A stretch of DNA of 64,000 bases from Amycolatopsis granulosa. GTDB taxonomy: Bacteria > Actinomycetota > Actinomycetes > Mycobacteriales > Pseudonocardiaceae. Shown here piece after piece: positions 7,684 to 17,945 of this stretch. The notes beneath the pieces were generated by a model. The model saw only the letters and a list, made by a program, of their open reading frames with translations. It did no database searches and had not been told where the DNA came from. The stretch is from the NCBI RefSeq assembly GCF_011758745.1, contig NZ_JAANOV010000001.1:5146001-5210000 (forward strand). Direction: 5' to 3'. The translations under genes and the position numbers were made by a program. How positions within the stretch are numbered: the stretch's first letter is position 1; each line of letters begins with the position of its first letter.

Positions 7684-8907
7684 GGTGCGGTGGCGCGAGG
7701 TGACGAACCACGCCACCACACCGACCGCCAGCACCACGACGCCGCTGATCACCGACGCGACCGGCAGGCTGAACGCGAGCACCACGCACCCGGCCAGGCC
7801 CACCGCCGGCACCACCCGCCGGGTGCGCAGCGTCCACGCGCTCGCGTTCGCGATGGCGTAGTAGGTCAGCACCGCGAACGAGGAGAACCCGATCGCGCCG
7901 CGCAGGTCGGTCACCAGCACCAGCGCGGCCACCACCACGCCGATCGTCACCTCCGCCCGGTGCGGCACGGCGAACCGCGGGTGCACGGCCGCCAGGGGCG
8001 CGGGCAGGTGACCGTCCCGGGCCATCGCGAACGTCGTCCGGGACACGCCGAGCACCAGCGCCAGCAGCGAGCCCAACGCGGCCAGCGCCGCCCCGGCGCG
8101 GACCACCGGCGTCAGGACCGCCCACGACGTGCCGGCGAGCGCGGCCGCGATCGGGTCCGGAGTGGACGCCAGGCGCGCCGGCCCGAGTTGCCGCAGCAGG
8201 AAAACGGCCACCAGCGCGTACACGACGAGCGTGATCCCGAGCGCGATGGGGACGGCCCGCGGGATGGTGCGCGCCGGGTCCCGCACCTCTTCGCCGAGCG
8301 TGGCGATGCGGGCGTATCCGGCGAACGCGAAGAACAGCAGCCCGGCGGACTGGAGCACCCCGCCGGCCGCCGCCACCGGCGTCAGCCGTGCCGGCGCGGG
8401 GGTGCCCGCGACCGCCATCGCCAGCACCGACCCGGCCAGCACGACGAGCGTGATCGTCACGATGACCTTGGTGACCGTCACCGACCGCTGCACCCCGCGG
8501 TAGTTGAGCGCCGTCAGCGCCAGCACGGCGGCCGCCGCGATCAGCGACTGCGCCGGCCGCCCCGCGCCGGGCGCGGCGTAGGACGCGACCGTCAGGGCCA
8601 TCGCCGCGCAGCTCGCGGTCTTCCCGACGACGAAACCCCACCCGGCGAGGTAGCCCCAGAACGCGCCGAGCCGTTCCCGCCCGTAAACGTAGGTCCCGCC
8701 GGACGTGGGGTACCGCGCGGCCAGCCGGGCCGAGGAGGTGGCGTTGCAGTAGGCGACCACCGCGGCCAGCGCGAGCCCGATCAGCAGCCCGGTCCCCGCG
8801 GCGCGCGCGGCCGGTGCGAAGGCCGCGAACACCCCGGCCCCGATCATCGAGCCGAGCCCGATCACCACCGCATCGCCGGTGCCGAGCCGTCGCTCCAGTC
8901 GTGTCAC
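7675..8907 (-). CDS. APC-family amino acid permease
   Basis: About 410 residues with 11-12 hydrophobic segments. The first membrane segment carries the APC signature GDAVVIGLGSMIGAGVFAAF, an unwound helix that binds substrate, and the region PTSGGTYVYGRERLG and a later FAGYARIATLGEEVRDPART are also typical of amino acid permeases. Substrate cannot be told from sequence. The GTG at 8907 was chosen because TACGGT lies exactly six bases upstream (leaderless promoter) and because the alternative GTG at 8931 has no ribosome binding site. It is monocistronic, convergent with the flavoprotein and followed by 21-bp repeats. Confidence 0.85.
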   Translation of the reverse strand: MTRLERRLGTGDAVVIGLGSMIGAGVFAAFAPAARAAGTGLLIGLALAAVVAYCNATSSARLAARYPTSGGTYVYGRERLGAFWGYLAGWGFVVGKTASCAAMALTVASYAAPGAGRPAQSLIAAAAVLALTALNYRGVQRSVTVTKVIVTITLVVLAGSVLAMAVAGTPAPARLTPVAAAGGVLQSAGLLFFAFAGYARIATLGEEVRDPARTIPRAVPIALGITLVVYALVAVFLLRQLGPARLASTPDPIAAALAGTSWAVLTPVVRAGAALAALGSLLALVLGVSRTTFAMARDGHLPAPLAAVHPRFAVPHRAEVTIGVVVAALVLVTDLRGAIGFSSFAVLTYYAIANASAWTLRTRRVVPAVGLAGCVVLAFSLPVASVISGVVVLAVGVVAWFVTSRHRTRR

Positions 8908-8913
8908 GGGGCG

Positions 8914-8919
8914 ACCGTA
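8914..8919 (-). promoter_or_regulatory. Leaderless -10 hexamer of the APC permease
   Basis: TACGGT on the minus strand, six bases before the GTG at 8907; decides the start codon. Confidence 0.45.
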
Positions 8920-8949
8920 ACCGACCGGCACCCCCGCGCGGCCGGTTCG

Positions 8950-10203
8950 TCACCGGATGTTCGGCGGCCGTTCGAGCGCGGCTAGTTTGCGCCGCAGCAC
9001 CGCCCGTTCCCGGTCGTTGCCGCACAGCTCCACGGCTCGCGCCAGCTCGGCCCGCGCCTCCCGGGCCCGGCCCAGCCGGGTGAGCAGCTCCCCGCGCACC
9101 GTCGGCAGCAGGTGCGACCCGCGCAGCGCGCCATCCGCGGCCAGCGAATCCACGATCGGCAGTGCCGCCGCCGGCCCGTGCGCCATCGACACCGCCACCG
9201 CCCGGTTGACCTCCACCACCGGGGACGGCGCGAGCCGCCCGAGCGCCTCGTAGCGGAGCACCACCCGCTCCCAGTTCGTCTCCGCGACCGACGGCGCGAC
9301 CGCGTGGCACTCGGCGATCGCCGCCTGCAGGCCGTACGCCCCCAGCCCGCGCCCGACCGCCCCGGCCCGGGCCAGGGCCGCCCGTCCCCGCTGGATCGCC
9401 GAGCGGTCCCAGCGGCTGCGGTCCTGGTCCTCCAGCAACACCGGCTCGCCGTCCGGTCCGGTGCGCGCCGGGAACCGCGCCGCGGTCAGCTCCAGCAACG
9501 CCAGCAACCCGTGCGCCTCGGGCTCGCCGGGCATCAGGCGCGACAGCACGCGGGCGAGGCGCTGGGCCTCCCCGGCGAGGTCGAACCGGATCAGGTCGCC
9601 GCCCGAGCTGGCCGACGAGCCCTCGGTGAAGATCAGGTAGATCACGTTGAGCACCGAGCCGAGCCGTGCGGCCCGTTCCTGCGGCGGCGGGACCTCGAAC
9701 GGCACCCGCGCCGCGGCGAGGGTCTTCTTCGCCCGGGTGATCCGGGCCTGCACCGTGGCGGTCGGTGTCAGGACCGCCCGCGCGATCTCGTCGCTGGTCA
9801 GCCCGCCCACCACGCGGAGGGTCAGCGTCAGCCGGGCCTCCCGGGACAGCACCGGGTGGCACGCGATGAACATCAGCGCGAGCACGTCGTCGTCGATCTG
9901 GTCCGGGTCCCAGTCGCCGGTGACGGCGTCCTCCCGCTCCTCGTTCGCGAGGACGGCGTACTTGGCGTCCAGCGCGGCGCGCCGGCGGAACGCGTCCACG
10001 GCGCGGCGCCTGCCCACGGTGTGCAGCCACCCGGCGGGATTGCGGGGGACGCCTTCCCGCGGCCACGTCACCAGTGCCTCGGCCAGCGCCTCCTGCGCGA
10101 GGTCCTCGGCCAGCGCGAAATCGCCGGTGTAGCGCGCGAGCGCACCGACGATCCGCGCCGACTCGATCCGCCAGACGGCGGCCACCGCATCCCGCTCGGT
10201 CAT
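8950..10203 (-). CDS. ECF sigma factor of the ECF42 (DGPF-associated, SnoaL-free) type
   Basis: A 417-residue sigma factor. Sigma region 2 (RIVGALARYTGDFALAEDLAQ, near residues 20-40) and region 4 (GLTSDEIARAVLTPTATVQARI, near 155) are followed by a roughly 200-residue C-terminal helical extension with WxR/TPR-like character (RGRAALARAG, AYGLQAAIAECHA). This long extension and the adjacent DGPF gene define the ECF42 group, which lacks a classical anti-sigma factor. It would direct RNA polymerase to its own small regulon, including the DGPF gene. The ATG at 10203 lies one base from the DGPF stop, so the two are coupled; an 11-codon upstream extension overlaps the DGPF gene and is unlikely. Confidence 0.87.
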   Translation of the reverse strand: MTERDAVAAVWRIESARIVGALARYTGDFALAEDLAQEALAEALVTWPREGVPRNPAGWLHTVGRRRAVDAFRRRAALDAKYAVLANEEREDAVTGDWDPDQIDDDVLALMFIACHPVLSREARLTLTLRVVGGLTSDEIARAVLTPTATVQARITRAKKTLAAARVPFEVPPPQERAARLGSVLNVIYLIFTEGSSASSGGDLIRFDLAGEAQRLARVLSRLMPGEPEAHGLLALLELTAARFPARTGPDGEPVLLEDQDRSRWDRSAIQRGRAALARAGAVGRGLGAYGLQAAIAECHAVAPSVAETNWERVVLRYEALGRLAPSPVVEVNRAVAVSMAHGPAAALPIVDSLAADGALRGSHLLPTVRGELLTRLGRAREARAELARAVELCGNDRERAVLRRKLAALERPPNIR

Positions 10204-10204
10204 C

Positions 10205-10624
10205 TCAGAGCTGGCCGTGCGCCTCGCGCCACGCACGCTCCTTCTGGATCCACTCGTTGTCCTGCGGGAACTCGTCGATCGTGGTCACGCGCCGGATCTC
10301 GGTCTTGAAGCCCTTGCCCTTGATCGGCGAGCGCCTGGCCCACTCGATCGCTTCCTCCTTCGAGGCCACGTTGAGGATGTAGAAGCCGCCGAACAGCTCC
10401 TTCGTCTCCCCGTACGGGCCGTCGGTCACCACCGGTGGCTCGGTGGAGTAGTCGACCACCACGCCTTCGTTCGCGTCGTCGAGCCCTTCGGCGGCCACCA
10501 GCACCCCGGCCCGGATGAGCTCCTGGTTGTACCGGCCGGTGAGCTCGAGCATCTCGGTGAAGTCGACGTTGCCCAGGTTCGCGAACGCCTCGTCGGTGGC
10601 CCGCCAGATGAGCATGAACTTCAT
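10205..10624 (-). CDS. DGPF-domain (YCII-related) protein
   Basis: A 139-residue YCII/DGPF-domain protein beginning MKFMLIWRATDEAF and containing the defining DGPYGETKELFGGFYILN block near residue 70. DGPF proteins are encoded next to ECF42 sigma factors in many actinomycetes and are their main regulon members; their biochemical role is unknown. A clear ribosome binding site, GAGGGAGAACC, precedes the ATG. It is the first gene of a two-gene operon with the sigma factor. Confidence 0.88.
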   Translation of the reverse strand: MKFMLIWRATDEAFANLGNVDFTEMLELTGRYNQELIRAGVLVAAEGLDDANEGVVVDYSTEPPVVTDGPYGETKELFGGFYILNVASKEEAIEWARRSPIKGKGFKTEIRRVTTIDEFPQDNEWIQKERAWREAHGQL

Positions 10625-10757
10625 GGTGGTTCTCCCTCGATGTCCGGGTTCCGTCGAACCCTCTCACCGCTGAGTCGAACGGGGAAGGGACCGGATCGAC
10701 ATCGCCCGCGGAGATTTTCGTGCAACCGGTCCGCCGGGTCGTTCCGTCTGGGCAGGC

Positions 10758-11261
10758 ATGAGGTGGCGTGTGACGACGTGCGGGCTGGGGCTGGTCCTCC
10801 TCCTGGCCGCGGCCTGCGGCGGGCAGACCGGCACCGGCGGCCCGCCCGGTGGCGGGGCCACCTCCACCGTGCCCGCGGCGCCGTCCGCACCGGCGACCCG
10901 CGTGCCACCGGCGCTGCCCGGCGGGCCGCGCGAGATGCAACCACCCGCCGGGGTCACCCCGGTGCCGGCCGGCCGGGTCGACGCTTCGGCGCTGCCCGCG
11001 GACTTCCCGCGCGAGGTGTACGTCAGCGCCGACGGCAGGCAGCTGTTCGTGCGCGCCGAGGAGGGCGGGTGCGGGCGTGCCGCCGCCGAGCTCACCGCGC
11101 AGGACACGCAGCGGGTGGTGGTCACCCTGGTGGAGAGCAGGAGCAACCTGGCCGGCCAGATGTGCACGATGGACCTGCGTTACCCGGTGGTCACGGTGAC
11201 CCTGTCCGCTCCCCTGAACGAGCGGATCGTCGTGCTCAAGAGCGCCACGCGAGGTTACTGA
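10758..11261 (+). CDS. Putative secreted lipoprotein
   Basis: 167 residues. A signal peptide with positive MRWR, a leucine-rich core and the lipobox-like LAAAC ends at Cys20, the expected lipidation site. A low-complexity Gly/Pro/Ala linker (residues 21-70) leads to a small C-terminal domain with two cysteines (EGGCGRAAAEL and GQMCTMDLRY) that could form a disulfide. I do not recognise the family. It lies upstream of the SRPBCC gene, but that gene has its own promoter-like element. Confidence 0.75.
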   Translation: MRWRVTTCGLGLVLLLAAACGGQTGTGGPPGGGATSTVPAAPSAPATRVPPALPGGPREMQPPAGVTPVPAGRVDASALPADFPREVYVSADGRQLFVRAEEGGCGRAAAELTAQDTQRVVVTLVESRSNLAGQMCTMDLRYPVVTVTLSAPLNERIVVLKSATRGY

Positions 11262-11265
11262 CCGG

Positions 11266-11271
11266 TAGGAT
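11266..11271 (+). promoter_or_regulatory. Leaderless -10 hexamer of the SRPBCC gene
   Basis: TAGGAT followed by exactly six bases and the ATG at 11278; no Shine-Dalgarno sequence. Confidence 0.45.
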
Positions 11272-11277
11272 CGCGGC

Positions 11278-11715
11278 ATGACGTCACGCCAGGTCGCGGC
11301 CACACGCAAAGTCGCGGCACCCCCGGAGAAGATCTTCGAGCTGCTCACCGACCCGTCGAAGCACCCGCTGATCGACGGATCCGGCACGGTGCTGGCAGCG
11401 CGGCGGGACGGGCCGGAGCGGCTCACGCTCGGCTCCCGGTTCGGCATGGACATGAAAATGGGCGCGAGCTACCGCATCCGCAACACGGTCGTCGAGTTCG
11501 AGGAGAACCGGCTGATCGCCTGGCGGCACTTCAACGGGCACCGGTGGCGGTGGCGGCTCGACCCCCGTCCGGACGGGTCCACCGACGTCACCGAGACCTT
11601 CGACTGGTCCACGGCACGCGTTCCGCTGCTGATCGACCTCAGCTTCTTCCCGCGCAAGAACCGGCAGGCGATCGAGAAGACCCTGGACCGGCTCGTGCGG
11701 ATGTTCGAAGCGTGA
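11278..11715 (+). CDS. SRPBCC (START-like) family protein
   Basis: A 145-residue protein with the helix-grip fold signature: an N-terminal strand (TRKVAAPPEKIFELLTDPS), central strands (YRIRNTVVEFEENRLIAWRH) and a long C-terminal helix (NRQAIEKTLDRLVRMFE). The family binds hydrophobic ligands and includes polyketide cyclases and START-like carriers; the short length without extra domains gives no specific function. The ATG lies six bases after TAGGAT, so translation is probably leaderless. Confidence 0.8.
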   Translation: MTSRQVAATRKVAAPPEKIFELLTDPSKHPLIDGSGTVLAARRDGPERLTLGSRFGMDMKMGASYRIRNTVVEFEENRLIAWRHFNGHRWRWRLDPRPDGSTDVTETFDWSTARVPLLIDLSFFPRKNRQAIEKTLDRLVRMFEA

Positions 11716-11833
11716 GCACGGGGGTGTGGCCTACTTCGCGGTCCGCGGCGCGTAGCGCGCACCACACCACAGCGTGGGAGAGCGCGCGCAGGCGGTAACG
11801 TCAAGGGCCCGAATTGCCTGCGAGGGAGCCCGA

Positions 11834-13495
<1,662 letters not shown>

Positions 13496-13503
13496 CGCCG
13501 GTC

Positions 13504-13560
13504 TGCCCCGGAAAAGTCGGAAGGCCGGGCCCACCCCGACGGACCCGACCTTCCGGGGCA
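13504..13560. terminator. Hairpin downstream of fumarase
   Basis: TGCCCCGGAA (13504-13513) is perfectly complementary to TTCCGGGGCA (13551-13560), with a competing inner stem GGAAGG/CCTTCC. It begins nine bases after the fumarase stop codon and is a good factor-independent terminator candidate without a T-tract. Confidence 0.65.
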
Positions 13561-13694
13561 CGCGGCCGGGAGCGCAGGGCACCCCGCCGCGAAGTTCTAC
13601 CGACCACAGGACGTGGAGAAGTCACGACACGTTGCTTCCACGGTGACGTGACCTGCGTCATAGGTCAACGCTGCCGATCGGGTAGTTCGTGGAT

Positions 13695-13731
13695 CACCGG
13701 GGCCACGCCACGTGGCGGCGTGGCCCCGGTG
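13695..13731. terminator. Strong 15-bp hairpin between convergent fumarase and VOC remnant
   Basis: CACCGGGGCCACGCC (13695-13709) pairs perfectly with GGCGTGGCCCCGGTG (13717-13731) around a 7-base loop. It probably ends transcription of the minus-strand VOC gene. The rest of the 13496-13816 gap holds no gene that I can support. Confidence 0.55.
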
Positions 13732-13816
13732 CTGCCCATGCACTTGGCGAACAACGCGCCGCGACGGCTCTTACTGGACCGCCAGGAGCGGGACGGCGAT
13801 CGTGACCGTGAACCCG

Positions 13817-14291
13817 TCAGCTGGATGTTTTGACAGGCGCGCTGTTGCGTCCGTGACGTCGACCGCTGAGCTCGGCGTCGAGTGTTTCCTGAGCCACACG
13901 CATCGCCTCGGCGTATACCGGGTCCTGCAGCCGCGTCCACATCCCTGATACGCCCTCCGCGCTGTCCGAAAGCGTTGTCCGCCAAAGGGGTGACGACATG
14001 GCCGCCGGCTGTGACAGCTTGCGAGAACGCCGCGTCCGCGTCGGCGACGAAAACACGCAGCAGACTCGGCATGGTGGGCCAGTCCGCGTGTGGGTCGAAG
14101 GCCAACACCACGGTGTCGCCGACCCGGATCTCACCGTGACCGATCAAGCCGTCCTCGGTCGCCACCCGCCCGAGCTCCTCACCACCGAACGCCTGGGTGA
14201 CGAAGTCGAGGAAGGCCCCTGTGTCGTCGGTGAAGACCCAGGGTGCAACGGCGGTATAGCCCTCCGGCGCGGCGCTGGTCTGTTCGGGCAT
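13817..14291 (-). pseudogene. Frameshifted VOC (glyoxalase-like) family gene
   Basis: The frame from ATG 14291 encodes a normal VOC/glyoxalase-like protein (MPEQTSAAPEGYTAVAPWVF, ADNAFGQRGGRIRD) up to about residue 117. There the usual DPWGN-WW motif is missing and the frame continues into unrelated sequence. One base over, the frame resumes a family-like tail, MWTRLQDPVYAEAMRVAQE...LDAELSG, ending at 13817. The junction lies at 13940-13943. A deletion of part of the DPWGN segment with loss of frame explains this best; a sequencing error cannot be excluded because several codons are missing as well. Confidence 0.65.
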
Positions 14292-14716
14292 CGTGGTCCT
14301 TTCGCTGATGTCGGTCGCGGACAACAACGGTAGGGACGAGATAGGTCAGATCCTGACCTGGAAAGCCTCGAACTCGGACACGATCCTTCCACGCCCAGGC
14401 CCCGACCACCGCGTTCTCCAGCGGGGTGGTCGGGGACCACCGCAACCGGATGCTGCTGTGGGCCCTGACCAGCGAGAACACCGACTGCTCCGGGTGCTCG
14501 CCCGCGGCGGGCACACCCGGTCATCGTTCCCGGCTGTGCCCACTGCGCCCACTGCGGCCGCACCGGGCGAGCCCTGCCGCACTGCCGCCCGGAAGGTCTA
14601 CGTCCGCCGCGCCGATGGCACCGGCCTGTGCGGCCGCTGCGCACCGCGCCCTGCTACCGCTGCCAGCGGGCTTCCCGTCGTGAGGATCACGGAACCGGCG
14701 CAACGCCGGGTAACGG
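14292..14716 (+). other. Gap of 425 bp with possible decayed zinc-finger gene
   Basis: No intact gene is supported. Between about 14535 and 14685 the plus strand encodes, in alternating frames, fragments with paired cysteines: CAHCGRTGRALPHC, then VRRADGTGLCGRC, then CYRCQRA. The succession resembles the repeated CxxC fingers in the N-terminal part of some actinobacterial integrases, broken by frameshifts. This is a weak assignment. The promoter of the VOC remnant should lie near 14295-14340. Confidence 0.25.
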
Positions 14717-15742
14717 TCAGCTGGCGTAGGCGCGCAGCCGCTCGGCCCGCTCGCCCTGGCGCAGCTTCGACATGACCTCGCGCTCGATCTGGCGGACCCG
14801 CTCGCGGGACAGCCCGAAGTGCTTGCCGATCTGGTCGAGGGTGCGCGGCTGGCCGTCGTCGAGGCCGTAGCGCATCCGGATCACCTGCTGCTCCCGATCG
14901 TCGAGCGTGGCCAGCACCCGGCGCAGGTCGTCCTGCAGCAGGCCGGAGATGACGGCGCTCTCGGCGTCGGTGGCCTCGGAGTCCTCGATGAAGTCGCCCA
15001 GCGGTGCGTCCTCGTCCGTGCCGACCGGCATGTCCAGGCTCACCGGGTCACGGGCGTGGTCGAGCAGGTCGGACACCTTGTCCACCGGGATGCCCGACTC
15101 GGCGGCCAGCTCCTCGTTGGTGGCCTCCCGGCCGAGCTGCTGGTGCAGGTCGCGCTTGATCCGGGCCAGCTTGTTGACCTGCTCCACCAGGTGCACGGGC
15201 AGCCGGATGGTCCGGCCCTGGTCGGCCATGCCGCGAGTGATGGCCTGGCGGATCCACCACGTCGCGTAGGTCGAGAACTTGAACCCCTTGGAGTAGTCGA
15301 ACTTCTCCACCGCGCGGATCAGACCCAGGTTCCCCTCCTGGATCAGGTCGAGCAGCGGCATCCCCCGGCCGGTGTAGCGCTTGGCCAGCGACACGACCAG
15401 TCGCAGGTTGGCCTCCAGCAGGTGGTTCTTGGCCTGGTGGCCGTCGCGCACCAGCGCCTCGAGCTCCTTGCGGCGCTGTGCGGTCAGTTTCGGCGCGGTG
15501 TCGAGCATGTGCTGCGCGAACACCCCCGCCTCGATGCGCTTGGCGAGCTCGACCTCGTCGGCGGCCGACAGCAGCGCGGTCTTGCCGATCCCGTTGAGGT
15601 ACACCCGCACGAGGTCCGCGGCCGGGCCCTGGGCGTCGAGATCCGCGTCGAGGTTCGGCGAAGGGCGTACGCTGGACTCGACGGGCTCGATTTCGGGCTC
15701 GGGGACCTCACGAGTCGGGCGCTCGAGAGTTTGTACTGACAT
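14717..15742 (-). CDS. sigB: Principal-like sigma factor SigB (group 2 sigma-70)
   Basis: 341 residues. Region 1.2 ([21 protein letters not shown]), region 2 ([53 protein letters not shown]), region 3 and region 4 ([20 protein letters not shown]) are all intact. It lacks the long N-terminal extension of SigA. In mycobacteria SigB is the stress-induced, non-essential relative of SigA and is transcribed from extracytoplasmic-type promoters, as appears here (see 15865-15893). GGGGAGG precedes the ATG. The gene order relative to the DUF3039/YihY genes and sigA downstream is that of M. tuberculosis. Confidence 0.95.
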   Translation of the reverse strand: MSVQTLERPTREVPEPEIEPVESSVRPSPNLDADLDAQGPAADLVRVYLNGIGKTALLSAADEVELAKRIEAGVFAQHMLDTAPKLTAQRRKELEALVRDGHQAKNHLLEANLRLVVSLAKRYTGRGMPLLDLIQEGNLGLIRAVEKFDYSKGFKFSTYATWWIRQAITRGMADQGRTIRLPVHLVEQVNKLARIKRDLHQQLGREATNEELAAESGIPVDKVSDLLDHARDPVSLDMPVGTDEDAPLGDFIEDSEATDAESAVISGLLQDDLRRVLATLDDREQQVIRMRYGLDDGQPRTLDQIGKHFGLSRERVRQIEREVMSKLRQGERAERLRAYAS

Positions 15743-15864
15743 GTTCTGCCTCCCCGGTCACGGGCGGACACGTTCGGTGCGTCACACCGGCTCCTGCGCC
15801 GCGTGGGTGAATCCTGTGGAGTGCTCCACCCCCGCGTGCCCAGCTCGTCGGCTGGACAATGGTT

Positions 15865-15893
15865 CCAACGCCGGTCGTTGCCGAAACGTTCCC
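15865..15893 (-). promoter_or_regulatory. ECF-type (SigH/SigE/SigR-like) promoter of sigB
   Basis: On the minus strand: GGGAAC (15893-15888), 18 bases, GTTGG (15869-15865). GGAAY-N18-GTT is the promoter form used by SigR of Streptomyces and SigH/SigE of mycobacteria. It lies about 120 bases upstream of the sigB start and would place sigB under redox or envelope stress control. Confidence 0.6.
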
Positions 15894-15985
15894 GCCTCCT
15901 CCACTTCGAAGACGGCGGAACACCGGACGGGGTTGCTCGACCAAAGCTGAGGTTTTGCTGAGAGACCCGTTGGGCGGGCAGTGGT

Positions 15986-16411
15986 TCAGACCTCTACGAG
16001 TACCGTGAACGGCCCGTCGTTCACGCTGTGCACCGCCATCATCGCGCCGAACTTCCCCGTGGCGACACGGGCTCCGCGCTCGCGTAGCTCCGCGACGACG
16101 CGGTCGAACAGGGTCAGCGCCGCCTCCGGGCGCGCCGCTTGCGTCCACGATGGACGGCGTCCCTTCCGGGTGTCGCCGTAGAGCGTGAATTGGCTCACCA
16201 CGAGCAGCGGAGCCCCGGCCGTGGCGCAGGACTGCTCATCGCGCAGGATGCGGAGCTCGTGCAGCTTGCGTGCCATCGTGACCGCTTTGTCTGCGGTGTC
16301 CGAAACGTGCACACCGAGCAGGACCAGCAGACCGGGCTCCCCGATCGCACCGACGACCTCGTCGTCGACGGTGACGCGCGCCTCCGTCACGCGGGCCGCG
16401 ACGGCCCTCAC
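15986..16411 (-). CDS. dtd: D-aminoacyl-tRNA deacylase
   Basis: A 141-residue DTD, full length. The two catalytic signatures are present: SQFTLYGDTRKGRRPSW near residue 78 (Ser-Gln-x-Thr active site) and the C-terminal Gly-Pro-containing NDGPFTVLVEV. It removes D-amino acids wrongly attached to tRNA. The GTG start overlaps the stop codon of the upstream methyltransferase by four bases (GTGA), showing translational coupling. Confidence 0.96.
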   Translation of the reverse strand: MRAVAARVTEARVTVDDEVVGAIGEPGLLVLLGVHVSDTADKAVTMARKLHELRILRDEQSCATAGAPLLVVSQFTLYGDTRKGRRPSWTQAARPEAALTLFDRVVAELRERGARVATGKFGAMMAVHSVNDGPFTVLVEV

Positions 16412-17895
16412 ACCGCCTCCAGGAACCCGTGCCGCACCAGCTCCCGCACCAGCGGCAGCGCCGCGCCGGCCAGCTCGTCCTCGTCCAGGCCGTGACCGGC
16501 GGCGAGCAGGGACAGCAGGTCCGACAGCGGCAGCGCACCGCGGCAGCCGGCCAGCAGCGCCGCCACCGGCTCGTCGACCTCGTGCTGCCAGCCCGGCCCG
16601 TCGGAGCGGTGCAGCCGCAGCACCGTGGTGTCCCAGCCCTCGTCGCCGGGCGCCGCCACCCGCTCCAGCAGCACCGTGTCCGGCACCCGGAACCGCGTTC
16701 CGAGCAGGTCGTGCCCGTGTTCACGCAGCCAGCTCACCCGGTCCAGCCACGCGCCCGCCTCCGGCCCCAGCGGGTCGTCGTAGGCCTGCCGCAGGTCCTC
16801 GCACACCACGGTGGGGTGCGTCGCGTCCGTGCGGCGCAGGGTCACGAACCCGAATCCGACACCACGCACCGCGTTCCCCGCGAACCAGTCGAGCCAGTCC
16901 GCCGCCTTCGCCCGGCCGCGATCGGAACGGGGATCGATGCCCGCGTCCCGCAGCCAGGTGCCCACGTACAGACCTGGATCGGCGACATCGCGCTGCACGA
17001 ACCACGCGTCGGTGCCCGGCGGGAGCCACCGGCTCACCCGGTCGGCCCAGTCCTCGCCCTCGACGTGCAACCAGGAGGCGAGCAGCTGCCCGGTGCCACC
17101 CTCGGTCAGGAACCCGGGCAGCTGGCGGACGACCAGCGCGCTCGCGTCGTCACCGCCGCCCAGACCGGAGTCGCGGTAGGTGTAGTCGACCCGCGGCGGT
17201 CCCACCACGAACGGCGGATTACACACGATCTGGTCGAACCGGCGGCGCGCAACCGGGGCGAACCACTCACCCCGCACCAGCTCCACCTCCAGCTCGTTGA
17301 GCCGGAACGTCGCGTCCGCCAGTGCCAGCGCGCGCTCCGACACGTCGGTTGCGGTGACCCGCCGGGCGTGCCGCGTCGCGTGCAGCGCCTGCACCCCGTC
17401 GCCGGTGCCCAGGTCCAGCAGGGTGTCCACCGGACGGCGCGTGGTGGCGCGGATCAGGCTCAGCGACGCGTGCCCGACGCCGAGCACGTGGTCGCCAGGC
17501 ACCTCCGCGCCCAGTACGTCCGCGTCGAGGTCCGACAGCACCCACCAGGACCCCTGCTCGTCGCCGTGCGGGCGCACATCGAGGCCGGCGCGCAAGTGCT
17601 CCGGGCCGCCCCGGAGCAGCCCGGTGGCCATGGCCTCGTCGAGCGGGGCCGGCGCCAGCGCCGCACGCACCGCGGCTTCCGGCTCGGCCGAGCCCAGCAG
17701 GAACAGCCGGATGAGCGTGCCGAGCTCACCGGCATCCGCGCTGGCGCGGAAGGCGAGCTCGGGCTCGCCGCGGCCCAGCGCCGCGTGCGCCGCCCCGCCC
17801 AGGGCGCCGATCACGCCGTCGGCGTCGTAACCACTGCGGCGGAACGCTTCGCGCAGCCGGGCCAGGAAGTCGTGGGAGAACCGCGGAATGCTCAC
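16408..17895 (-). CDS. Class I SAM-dependent methyltransferase (NPPF type)
   Basis: A 495-residue protein. A small N-terminal domain (residues 1-130) precedes a Rossmann methyltransferase domain with motif I LLDLGTGDGVQALHATRHA near residue 150 and motif IV VCNPPFVVG near 240. NPPF/NPPY marks methylation of a planar nitrogen, as in HemK/RsmC-like enzymes acting on glutamine or nucleic-acid bases. The C-terminal 100 residues form an additional winged region. Substrate unknown. GTG 17895 is preferred because GGGAGGA lies upstream at good spacing; a GTG 18 bases further upstream has none. It is co-transcribed with dtd. Confidence 0.85.
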   Translation of the reverse strand: MSIPRFSHDFLARLREAFRRSGYDADGVIGALGGAAHAALGRGEPELAFRASADAGELGTLIRLFLLGSAEPEAAVRAALAPAPLDEAMATGLLRGGPEHLRAGLDVRPHGDEQGSWWVLSDLDADVLGAEVPGDHVLGVGHASLSLIRATTRRPVDTLLDLGTGDGVQALHATRHARRVTATDVSERALALADATFRLNELEVELVRGEWFAPVARRRFDQIVCNPPFVVGPPRVDYTYRDSGLGGGDDASALVVRQLPGFLTEGGTGQLLASWLHVEGEDWADRVSRWLPPGTDAWFVQRDVADPGLYVGTWLRDAGIDPRSDRGRAKAADWLDWFAGNAVRGVGFGFVTLRRTDATHPTVVCEDLRQAYDDPLGPEAGAWLDRVSWLREHGHDLLGTRFRVPDTVLLERVAAPGDEGWDTTVLRLHRSDGPGWQHEVDEPVAALLAGCRGALPLSDLLSLLAAGHGLDEDELAGAALPLVRELVRHGFLEAV

Positions 17896-17945
17896 GGTGG
17901 GTGATCCTCCCACGCGGGCCGTCCCGGCTGTGCTGTGATGGCCGG

